Assembly (NCBI GenBank): GCA_002336675.1 | Contig: DDEI01000007.1 | Coordinates: 53,245 to 69,571 of the forward strand | Direction: 5' to 3' | DNA length: 16,327 nt | Origin: Flavobacteriales bacterium UBA1958 | GTDB lineage: Bacteria > Bacteroidota > Bacteroidia > Flavobacteriales_D > Sanyastnellaceae | Part shown: positions 8,168 to 14,754 of the stretch, one piece after another | Layout: the number at the start of each line of letters is the position of its first letter | Position numbering within the stretch: position 1 is the first letter of the stretch | Position numbers and translations under genes: made by a program | Notes under the pieces: generated by a model | What the model was told of the DNA's origin: nothing | The model's input: only the letters and a program-made list of their open reading frames with translations | The model's database searches: none

Positions 8168-8713
8168 ATGAATTATTTAACAACTATTACAGTGCTACTT
8201 TTCGTGTTTATTTTAAGTAACTGTGGAAATCAACCAGATCTCGCAGAGGTGCAGTCTTCGGCAGATTTAGAGTTGACAAATGAGTATCAAGACAAGAAGA
8301 TAAATTTTAAAAATGTAGTTTTGTCTAGCCGAACATCTATTCCTGGCGTCCATTCTAATTTAAGAGGAACTAGGAAGTACGAAATCAGTATGGGTTTAGA
8401 GTTGGCTTCTGCTGTAGAGTTTAAACGATTAATGGTGGATAGTGTGGTTATTCCATTGGCGGCTCTTATGATAAACGGAGAAAAAAAATCTGGATTTTTA
8501 TTGAGAGAAAGTAGTGATTACGTTAATATATCAGCATACAGAAGAATATATGTTACAGCCAATAATGTTCCAGAGGTTCATGAGCCTGTGGTCTATGAAT
8601 CTTCTGGCTTGAGATTATCAAAAGGAGCCGTTTTAGAGTATACCAAAGATGGGAATCCTTATTACTTAGAAATTGAAGAGATTAAGATAATGCCTAAAAT
8701 TTACGCTCCTTGA
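8168..8713 (+). CDS. Hypothetical lipoprotein
   Basis: A 181-residue protein that I cannot assign to a family. Residues 1-18 are a signal peptide (hydrophobic ITVLLFVFI) ending in a lipobox-like L16-S-N-C19, so C19 is probably lipidated; Asn at -1 is less common than Gly, Ala or Ser. The mature part alternates short beta-type strands with charged turns (KNVVLSSRTSIPG, RKYEISMGLELAS, YLEIEEIKIMPKI), suggesting a small beta-rich fold, and has no further Cys. The ATG at 8168 has no strong Shine-Dalgarno sequence, as is usual in the phylum. Its TGA is immediately followed by the second FkbM methyltransferase (ATG 2 bp later), so the two genes are likely co-transcribed and translationally coupled. 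Any functional link between them is inference. Confidence 0.8.
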   Translation: MNYLTTITVLLFVFILSNCGNQPDLAEVQSSADLELTNEYQDKKINFKNVVLSSRTSIPGVHSNLRGTRKYEISMGLELASAVEFKRLMVDSVVIPLAALMINGEKKSGFLLRESSDYVNISAYRRIYVTANNVPEVHEPVVYESSGLRLSKGAVLEYTKDGNPYYLEIEEIKIMPKIYAP

Positions 8714-8715
8714 GA

Positions 8716-9441
8716 ATGAAAGAATTGACCAAGAGAATACTGTTTCCTCTTCTGCCAGATAGCCTCTTGAAAATTATGCGATCAAGGCATTACCTAAAGA
8801 AATTTTCGGAATTAACAGGAGAGGAAGAACCTGAGATGACTATTATAAATGATCTAGTTAAAGCCGGAGATTCTGTTTTAGATATAGGGGCAAACTTCGG
8901 AGCTTACACAAAGCTCTTTTCCAATCTGGTAGGTGAAAAAGGGCAGGTTTTTTCATTTGAACCTATTCCAGAAGTGAACTGTTACTTGAGGACTAATCTT
9001 AGCTCGGGAAATATTCATAACGTTGTGGTACATGATTTTGCTTTAAGTGATTCCTCCGGAAAGGCTAGCTTTTCTATTCCTAAATTCAACCATTCTGGAT
9101 ATAATTTTTATGAGGGTCATCTAACAGACGGTGATGGAGATATTACAGTGGAGGTTCAGCGGTTGGATGATTTAGGAATAGCTAGGAAAATTTCCTTTGT
9201 TAAGTGCGATGTGGAGGGCGCCGAATTATTAGTGCTGAAGGGTGGTGTAGATTTCATAGCTCAGCATAGACCGGTTTTTATGCTGGAAATAAATTCCGAT
9301 ATTACTACTCCTAAGGCTATAGAGCTTATTCAATTTATGGAAAAACACGATTATGAAATCAGGTTCATGGAAGGAAATAAGCTAGTGAAAGCTAAGCCTG
9401 AGTTTCATGGAGTAAACTACTTTTTCTTTTCTCGTGCTTAA
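8716..9441 (+). CDS. FkbM family SAM-dependent methyltransferase (second copy)
   Basis: A 241-residue FkbM-family methyltransferase, probably a cytoplasmic O-methyltransferase acting on a glycan or lipid-linked sugar. Motifs (numbered from the ATG) are SAM-binding LDIGANFGAYT (55-65), FEPIPE (81-86), HDFALSD (about 106-112) and the family block VKCDVEGAELLVLKGG (162-177), then PVFMLEIN. A TTG six bases earlier, overlapping the lipoprotein TGA, would add two residues; I prefer the ATG at 8716, 2 bp after that stop. It is only distantly similar to the FkbM protein encoded at 7337-8056: the motifs are shared but the N-termini and loops differ. The two therefore look like separate paralogues with different substrates, not a recent duplication. 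It ends the plus-strand pair and converges with the glycosyltransferase operon. Confidence 0.92.
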   Translation: MKELTKRILFPLLPDSLLKIMRSRHYLKKFSELTGEEEPEMTIINDLVKAGDSVLDIGANFGAYTKLFSNLVGEKGQVFSFEPIPEVNCYLRTNLSSGNIHNVVVHDFALSDSSGKASFSIPKFNHSGYNFYEGHLTDGDGDITVEVQRLDDLGIARKISFVKCDVEGAELLVLKGGVDFIAQHRPVFMLEINSDITTPKAIELIQFMEKHDYEIRFMEGNKLVKAKPEFHGVNYFFFSRA

Positions 9442-9699
9442 GTCCAGTGAGAACCTCTCTCTCGCTTCTTCTGTAAGCATTGACTGAGATTTACTAGTCA
9501 AGCAAGGAGATTAAATCCCTTCTAGAATAACTGTGAGATTTATTTGTCAGTATCTTCAATGAGATTATTTAACACTTCACCTGTAATGTCTATAAGTTCT
9601 ATTTTGGCAAAATGCTCTTTCAGGTAGGGAAACCATAAAGATGTTTCATTCTAGATTAGAATTTTATAACGGAGTGCTTAGTGTTCGCTTCTTGTTTTT
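9442..9699. other. Convergent intergenic region with weak dyads
   Basis: This 258-bp gap between the convergent FkbM and glycosyltransferase genes holds the coding-like minus-strand fragment listed separately. It also has a 6-bp inverted repeat (TTGACT / AGTCAA, 9480-9501, 10-nt loop) with no T-run on either side, so termination of the two operons cannot be assigned with confidence. Confidence 0.4.
9540..9650 (-). pseudogene. Coding-like fragment without a start codon, possible gene remnant
   Basis: In the gap downstream of the glycosyltransferase, one minus-strand frame is open for 36 codons from just after a TAG (9651-9653) to TAA at 9540-9542. Its product reads like a protein C-terminus: WFPYLKEHFAKIELID, then ITGEVLNNLIEDTDK. 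There is no ATG, GTG or TTG in frame. An ATG in the neighbouring frame just upstream (around 9655) would join this frame only through a frameshift. It may be the decayed 3' end of a gene that once followed the glycosyltransferase. The family is not recognised. It could equally be a chance open stretch. Confidence 0.3.
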
Positions 9700-10821
9700 T
9701 TACTTTCCTGCAAATTTAGAAATAACCATATTTACTAGTGCACTCCAAGTGTACTTCTCTTTGTCATGCTTAAGGTTAGAAACGAATTCTTCCTTTTTGC
9801 TAGAAGAAAAATAGTCTAGTAAGTTTTCAGCAATTTTTTGAGGATCTAGCGGGCTAACGTATCCTACTCGATTATTTGGAACCATTTCAGTTAGTCCGCC
9901 TACATCAGACACTAAAAGAGGAAGGTTAAAGTGATAAGCAATCTGAGTAACTCCGCTTTGAGAGGCTGTATGATAAGTTTGAGCTAAGATATCTGCAGCA
10001 CAGAAATAGGATGGAATGTCTGCTGAAGGAATAAAGTGATCATGTATGATTACATTCTCTATCAGTTCGAGTGTTATAATTAACTGGTCGTATTTTTCAC
10101 GATCTTCATAAAATTCGCCTGCGATAATTAGCTTGATAGATTTGTCTTTTTTTATTACTTCATATAGTGCGCTTAATAATATATCTAAACCTTTATAAGC
10201 TCTCACTAGACCGAAGAACAGAATGTAATTTCCGTTGTCTTCTAAGCTTAATTTTTTCCTTGCTTCTTCTTTGGAGATAACCGCTCCTAAATCGGTGTTT
10301 ATAGGATGAAATAGACTTAAAATCTCCTTATTCGTAAAAGCCTTTAGCTCATCTTTCACATGAGAAGAGAGTGTGATAAACCCTTCGCACTTAGACATAA
10401 GATAGTTTGTCAGAGCTCGATCTCCTCGTCTTTTTTCATGCGGGATTACATTGTCACACATGGCCAAGACTTTCGTTCGGACATTGATTAATTTAGCTAT
10501 CGAGCCTAATGCAGGAGCCATAAATGGGATCCAATATCTTATAATAACTAAATCGGGAGACTTCTTATTGATATAATGAGCCGCTCTGAGCCAGCTTATG
10601 GGATTTAGGCTACTTACTTTTCTTTTGATTTCAAGATCTCCGGGAGCTTCATCCTCTGAGTATTGATTAGTCCCAGGAAACAAGAAGTTGGGGTACTGCA
10701 TGGTAAAAGTGACCAGTTCACACGGGTGCCCTAATTTATTAAACGATCTGCATAAGGAGTGATTCGTGTCAGCTATTCCGCCTCTGTAAGGAAATGCCGG
10801 TCCTATGATGATTACGTTCAT
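9700..10821 (-). CDS. Glycosyltransferase family 4 (GT-B fold)
   Basis: A 373-residue cytoplasmic or membrane-associated glycosyltransferase that transfers a sugar from an activated donor to a growing surface glycan. The N-terminal Rossmann half starts MNVIIIGPAFPYRGGIAD, with the glycine loop that binds the acceptor side. The linker and C-terminal donor half include LFFGLVRAYKGLDILL (about 201-216), LIIAGEFYE (231-239) and the donor-site region HTASQSGVTQIAYHF (284-298) followed by PLLVSDVGGLTEMV. The classical E-x7-E acid pair is replaced by the Q-S-G-V-T-Q arrangement that I recall from a subgroup common in Bacteroidota. The ATG directly abuts the yigZ stop with no intervening base, and this is the last gene of the six-gene rho cluster. 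Donor and acceptor are unknown. Confidence 0.92.
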   Translation of the reverse strand: MNVIIIGPAFPYRGGIADTNHSLCRSFNKLGHPCELVTFTMQYPNFLFPGTNQYSEDEAPGDLEIKRKVSSLNPISWLRAAHYINKKSPDLVIIRYWIPFMAPALGSIAKLINVRTKVLAMCDNVIPHEKRRGDRALTNYLMSKCEGFITLSSHVKDELKAFTNKEILSLFHPINTDLGAVISKEEARKKLSLEDNGNYILFFGLVRAYKGLDILLSALYEVIKKDKSIKLIIAGEFYEDREKYDQLIITLELIENVIIHDHFIPSADIPSYFCAADILAQTYHTASQSGVTQIAYHFNLPLLVSDVGGLTEMVPNNRVGYVSPLDPQKIAENLLDYFSSSKKEEFVSNLKHDKEKYTWSALVNMVISKFAGK

Positions 10822-11439
10822 TTAAGCTACGTTAATGAGTTTAAATTTGGCGCCATGTATACCGTTCATAGCATTCTCCAAGAGAGGGGCGTTATCCATT
10901 CTTATATCGGTAAGAAGTGAGCAGGAAATCTGGAAGTCTGGTTCATTCATCTCTAGTTGAAGCTCTTTAATTAGAGACATCACCTTGGGCATGGCGTTAT
11001 AATCAAAATCTAATTTATAGAAATGATGAACATGTCTTTCAAGTATTGAATTCTCATTAATAGCCATTTTCGCTGCCGTTCGATAGGCGTCTATTAGACC
11101 GCCCACTCCTAATTTCACCCCTCCGAAATAACGCACGACACATATAAATACATTAGTGAGTTCGAAAGATTGTATTTGACCTAAAATGGGCTTTCCTGCA
11201 GAGTTTGACGGTTCTCCATCATCATTAGCTCTGAATACTTTTTTATCTAGGCCTAGCCTATATGCGTAGCAATGGTGTCTGGCAGAATGATGTTCTTTCT
11301 TTACTTCCTCCAATCTCTCTTTTACTTCCTCTATGGAGTAAGCTGGAAAAGCATAACCGAAATGCTTACTTCCTTTCACTTTATATAAGCTTTCAGAAGA
11401 AATTTTTAACGTGCGGTATGAGTCTTTTGGAGTTTCGAT
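10822..11439 (-). CDS. yigZ: YigZ/IMPACT family protein with a probable non-canonical start codon
   Basis: A member of the UPF0029/IMPACT family (E. coli YigZ), cytoplasmic proteins with a two-domain fold. The eukaryotic relative IMPACT inhibits Gcn2; the bacterial role is unsettled. Core motifs are RHHCYAYRLG, the signature DDGEPSNSAGKPIL and VRYFGGVKLGVGGL. The only standard start is GTG at 11377-11379, giving 185 residues, but that drops a conserved part. Directly upstream, in frame, lies SYRTLKISSESLYK running into VKGSKHFGYAFP, which matches the usual Y-K-T-(I/L)-x-x-P/S-S-E-G-L-Y-K-x-K-G-S-K-F N-terminus. No ATG, GTG or TTG occurs between that segment and the in-frame TGA at 11485-11487. 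The best candidate is ATC at 11437-11439, five bases after the capD-like stop, giving 205 residues, about the family length. An ATT at 11482-11484 is the alternative. The gene itself is certain; the start is inferred. Confidence 0.88.
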   Translation of the reverse strand: METPKDSYRTLKISSESLYKVKGSKHFGYAFPAYSIEEVKERLEEVKKEHHSARHHCYAYRLGLDKKVFRANDDGEPSNSAGKPILGQIQSFELTNVFICVVRYFGGVKLGVGGLIDAYRTAAKMAINENSILERHVHHFYKLDFDYNAMPKVMSLIKELQLEMNEPDFQISCSLLTDIRMDNAPLLENAMNGIHGAKFKLINVA

Positions 11440-11444
11440 AGGAG

Positions 11445-13313
11445 TTAATCTAAGCGCGTGTAAATAGAGTTTTGACTTTTGAATTCAGGGACGATTTCTT
11501 TCAGCATTTTCACGAGCGCTTCATTATTTTGTCCGTCAAATAGTAAAATCAATTCGCTTATTTTCTTTAAAGAAGCTTCGTGATTTTCAGAGGATAGCTT
11601 GGCTATCATGATTTTTGGGTGATGTGTCTCTATGGTGTTTTCTTCAGAAGTTAGTAGTTCTTCATATAGTTTTTCTCCCGGTCTTAATCCTGTGAACCTA
11701 ATCTCTATGTCTTTTCCTTCCTCTAGTCCAGACAACTTTAGCATTTTTTCAGCAAGGTCATAAATCCGTATGCTTTCTCCCATATCGAAAACGAATACTT
11801 CGCCTCCTTTGCCCATAGTTCCAGCTTCAAGCACTAGCTGCACTGCTTCGGGAATAGTCATAAAGAACCTCGTTACATCTTTATGCGTCACCGTAAGCGG
11901 ACCGCCCTCTCTAATTTGCTTTTTAAACAGAGGAATTACACTGCCATTAGAGCCTAGAACATTTCCGAATCTCGTAGCGATAAACTTAGTTTCAGAAGTA
12001 CAGTTCATAGCCTCGCAATACATTTCTGCGGCTCTTTTGGTGGCACCCATTACATTGGTTGGGTTTACAGCTTTGTCGGTAGAGATTAAAATAAACTTTT
12101 CCACTTTCTGTCTAATAGCTTCATCTGCCAAGTATTTCGTTCCTGAAATATTGGTAAGAACAGCCTCTGAAGGATTTTCTTCCATGAGTGGAACATGCTT
12201 GTAAGCTGCAGCATGAAAGACAACATTTGCTTTACATTCTTCCAGAAGATGCCTTACTCTTTCTTTCTGAGAAACATCACCTATAACAAACTCACACTTA
12301 GGACTACCTCCTGTCACTTTTAATTCCTGTTGTAGATCATAGAGAGGCGTTTCGGCTTGGTCAAATATCCATAGCTTTTCTGGGTTGAAATTTAGAATCT
12401 GTCTTACCAGTTCAGAGCCAATAGATCCTGCTCCTCCAGTAACAAGTATGGTTTTATTCTCTAGGTCTTTGAATATATTTTCCTTGGAGAGTACAATGGG
12501 AGTTCTGCCCAGTAAGTCCTCGATTCGGACGGTTTGTAACTGCTTTAACGAGAGTTCTCCTTTAATCCATTTTTTTACTGGCGGAACATTCAGAATAGTC
12601 GTTTTAGAATTAATCGCTTTCTCAGCTATTTCTCTTTTTTTAGCAGGGTCTAAGTTTTGTATACTGACAATAATTTGTTCTACTTTTTTAGAGTTTAGAA
12701 CCTCATTTAATTTCTTAGAGTCATATATAGTTACTCCATCTAACTTTTTTCCAACTTTAGATTTATCATCGTCTATGAAAGCTACTATTTCTATTTGTGC
12801 ACTTGGATCTTGGTCTATAGTTTGTTTAGTGATTAATCCAGATTCACCTGCTCCGAAAATGGCTACTTTCATTCGCACCCTATGTGGATTTTTGAACTCA
12901 GTGTAAAGTAATTTGACGCTCAGCCTAAATAGCACGAGCGATACAAGGCTAAAAAGAAACTCAATAGTTAATATTGAATTTGGGAGGAGGAATAACTCAC
13001 TGTCAGAAGCGTATTTGTAGCCTATGCTAATAGAATAGAGAAGAACCGTGCCCAGAAACAGGGATAGAAAAATTCTACGGGTATCTTCAATACTTGTGTA
13101 TCTAATGATTCCTGCGTAAGACTTGAAAAGAATAAAAAACAGTACTCGTACCCCTATGAATAAGGGGAAAAACGTAGAGCCTAAAGTCCATTCTTCACTA
13201 GGGATGTTGAAATCAAACCGAAGTAAATAAGCGACTACATAGGATAGAGTTACCAGTCCTAAGTCAACTAAAAAGATGATCCACCGTGGTGTATTTCCTG
13301 AAGGAAGTTTCAT
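11445..13313 (-). CDS. Membrane-bound nucleotide-sugar 4,6-dehydratase/epimerase (CapD/FlaA1/WbpM family)
   Basis: A 622-residue inner-membrane enzyme of the polysaccharide biosynthesis CapD family, which dehydrates or epimerises UDP-sugars (UDP-GlcNAc in WbpM) for capsule, O-antigen or other glycans. Four transmembrane helices occur at about residues 12-30, 47-64, 82-100 and 112-136. A first Rossmann-like domain starts at VAIFGAGESG (150-159). The catalytic short-chain dehydrogenase domain starts with the NAD-binding loop VTGGAGSIG (291-299), followed by GDVSQKER, HAAAYKHVP and the active-site region STDKAVNPTN..MGATK (411-426). In this family the usual Tyr is replaced by Met in the catalytic triad, as in the MGATK seen here. 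The C-terminal part contains GEVFVFDMG and GLRPGEKLYEELL. The length is that of the large membrane form. The ATG lies 9 bp after the porT stop, and yigZ follows within a few bases. Confidence 0.93.
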   Translation of the reverse strand: MKLPSGNTPRWIIFLVDLGLVTLSYVVAYLLRFDFNIPSEEWTLGSTFFPLFIGVRVLFFILFKSYAGIIRYTSIEDTRRIFLSLFLGTVLLYSISIGYKYASDSELFLLPNSILTIEFLFSLVSLVLFRLSVKLLYTEFKNPHRVRMKVAIFGAGESGLITKQTIDQDPSAQIEIVAFIDDDKSKVGKKLDGVTIYDSKKLNEVLNSKKVEQIIVSIQNLDPAKKREIAEKAINSKTTILNVPPVKKWIKGELSLKQLQTVRIEDLLGRTPIVLSKENIFKDLENKTILVTGGAGSIGSELVRQILNFNPEKLWIFDQAETPLYDLQQELKVTGGSPKCEFVIGDVSQKERVRHLLEECKANVVFHAAAYKHVPLMEENPSEAVLTNISGTKYLADEAIRQKVEKFILISTDKAVNPTNVMGATKRAAEMYCEAMNCTSETKFIATRFGNVLGSNGSVIPLFKKQIREGGPLTVTHKDVTRFFMTIPEAVQLVLEAGTMGKGGEVFVFDMGESIRIYDLAEKMLKLSGLEEGKDIEIRFTGLRPGEKLYEELLTSEENTIETHHPKIMIAKLSSENHEASLKKISELILLFDGQNNEALVKMLKEIVPEFKSQNSIYTRLD

Positions 13314-13322
13314 AAAGAGTAA

Positions 13323-14054
13323 TTACCCTTCAAATGTAATAGAAAAGATAAAAGCTCTAGACTTTAAGCTGCTTACATTTCTGCTATAAATAGTATCATC
13401 TTGTATTAAGAGGTTGGGAATTCCTAAAGAGCTCTTGAATTCTAGGGACAATTTGAAGTATTCTAAGAAAAAATCGAAGCCACCGCCTATATCTATCGAG
13501 TAATCATGATCTATAATTTTTATGATTTGATTAGCACTTAAGTCTTGGTTTACATCTTTCTGCGACTGCATGTCTAGGCTGTATTTCCCGCCAGCCAACA
13601 TGTAAGCTGCGAAATTTCTAGATCTATTCGTCCTTAATTTGAAATTAATAGGAAAGTCGAGGTAAACAGATTCTATTCTTCTACTCTCTGTGTTTCTATC
13701 TAGATCAGACTCTAAAAATGTGAAATCCATTGTTCTATCCTGAAATGAAAGTCCAGGTAAAAAGCGAATGTGAAAATTTTCCATTAGGTCATAACTAGCG
13801 AGTAAATTCAGGTTAAATCCAGGCTGTGGTTTCATCGTGATAGCTAGAAGTGAGTCGGTGAAATTGAAGTCAGGCGCTCTTTGCATCGAAAAGTTTGAAC
13901 TGTTGTATCCCAATATGAATCCAAAATGGTAGCTTCTTCTATCGAATCCAGAAAGGTTATTAGCAGTGTTGCGTTGCGCGTATGAGTCCACACTGAAGAA
14001 AAGCGTACAAAATGCCCCAAGTAAAAATAGCTTTATGTAATTCTTCTTTTCCAA
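13323..14054 (-). CDS. porT: PorT family outer-membrane protein of the type IX secretion system
   Basis: A 243-residue outer-membrane beta-barrel resembling PorT, a component needed for T9SS secretion and gliding in Bacteroidota. Residues 1-27 are a signal peptide (IKLFLLGAFCTLFF, then SYAQ). The mature start FDRRSYHFGFILGYNSSNF is the recognisable PorT opening (family pattern D-R/K-x-x-H-F-G-F-x-L-G). Alternating barrel strands follow, such as FNLNLLASYDL, FHIRFLPGLSF, VYLDFPINFKLRTNR, YSIDIGGGFDFF and LSLEFKSSLG, ending in AFIFSITFEG with a near-terminal Phe typical of barrels. The start is TTG at 14052-14054: a TGA lies three codons upstream and there is no other Met before the mature region. 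It lies 40 bp from the DUF4199 gene and 9 bp before the capD-like gene. A generic outer-membrane beta-barrel protein is the alternative reading. Confidence 0.85.
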   Translation of the reverse strand: MEKKNYIKLFLLGAFCTLFFSVDSYAQRNTANNLSGFDRRSYHFGFILGYNSSNFSMQRAPDFNFTDSLLAITMKPQPGFNLNLLASYDLMENFHIRFLPGLSFQDRTMDFTFLESDLDRNTESRRIESVYLDFPINFKLRTNRSRNFAAYMLAGGKYSLDMQSQKDVNQDLSANQIIKIIDHDYSIDIGGGFDFFLEYFKLSLEFKSSLGIPNLLIQDDTIYSRNVSSLKSRAFIFSITFEG

Positions 14055-14094
14055 CTGTTTTCAGAAACGGTTTATGGGTTCATATATTGTAATA

Positions 14095-14754
14095 TTAAGT
14101 ATGTTTAACGAATATCCTCCCGGCAATTCCGCTAACCAAGGCAGAGCATGTTAAATTGAGTAGAAAGAAGTAAGTGAAAATTAAGGATAAGAATACCTTC
14201 ATATTCAGCATGGTCATGAAGTTAACTCTTATTTCTTTAAGATATTCCTCTTCGCTTGGCAGTCCTTTCCCTTGTGGTATGTTTATTTGTCCCTTATTAG
14301 CTTCCATCACAGCGTCGTAACCACCTGATTTAATCATTTGCTCGCGCAAAAGCTCTATCCTTTCGTCTACTATTCCTGCTAAATATTCAGTGTCAATAAC
14401 CATATAATAAATGGCTAAAAAGCCAAAGATGATTAAGGAGTATTGTACTGCAGATTTCATCGAAACTTTAAAGTCTATCAAGAAGTCTGTTCCGTTTTGT
14501 GGTAAATGGTTAGCAGGTCTGTCCTCAGAACTCTGGTTGACCAGATTCGAGTCTAAAGGGGACTCAATTGTCCTTTGATTGATTTTAGAATAGTGATTTT
14601 TCAGCGCTTTATAAATAATATAGAGCGTAAAACCAATATTCAATGATACTACTAATTGAGTATAGGTTAAAGAATTCCCAGAATAAAAGAGCAACAGTTT
14701 AACTGCGATCCATACAGCAGCTAGAATCAGAATTAAACGTTGAAGAGGTTTCAT
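14095..14754 (-). CDS. DUF4199 domain membrane protein
   Basis: A 219-residue integral membrane protein of unknown function, best matched to the DUF4199 family of Bacteroidota. Four hydrophobic segments are visible: about 6-25 (LILILAAVWIAVKLLLF), 30-49 (TYTQLVVSLNIGFTLYIIYK), 98-119 (AVQYSLIIFGFLAIYYMVID) and 180-205 (MKVFLSLIFTYFFLLNLTCSALVSG). A polar loop rich in Asn, Ser and Gln joins the second and third. A charged soluble stretch of about 60 residues (ERIELLREQMIKSGGYDAVM and on) joins the third and fourth, as expected for DUF4199 proteins. The ATG overlaps the rho stop codon by one base (TAATG), a strong sign of translational coupling to rho. No catalytic motif is seen. Confidence 0.8.
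   Translation of the reverse strand: MKPLQRLILILAAVWIAVKLLLFYSGNSLTYTQLVVSLNIGFTLYIIYKALKNHYSKINQRTIESPLDSNLVNQSSEDRPANHLPQNGTDFLIDFKVSMKSAVQYSLIIFGFLAIYYMVIDTEYLAGIVDERIELLREQMIKSGGYDAVMEANKGQINIPQGKGLPSEEEYLKEIRVNFMTMLNMKVFLSLIFTYFFLLNLTCSALVSGIAGRIFVKHT

Noticed and set aside
9480..9501. TTGACT / AGTCAA hairpin as a terminator
   Set aside because: The stem is only 6 bp with a 10-nt loop, is AT-rich and lacks a T-run on either strand.
11770..12906. Two plus-strand open frames (11770-12204 and 12385-12906)
   Set aside because: Both are antisense shadows of the conserved capD-like dehydratase; the opposite strand carries all the motifs.
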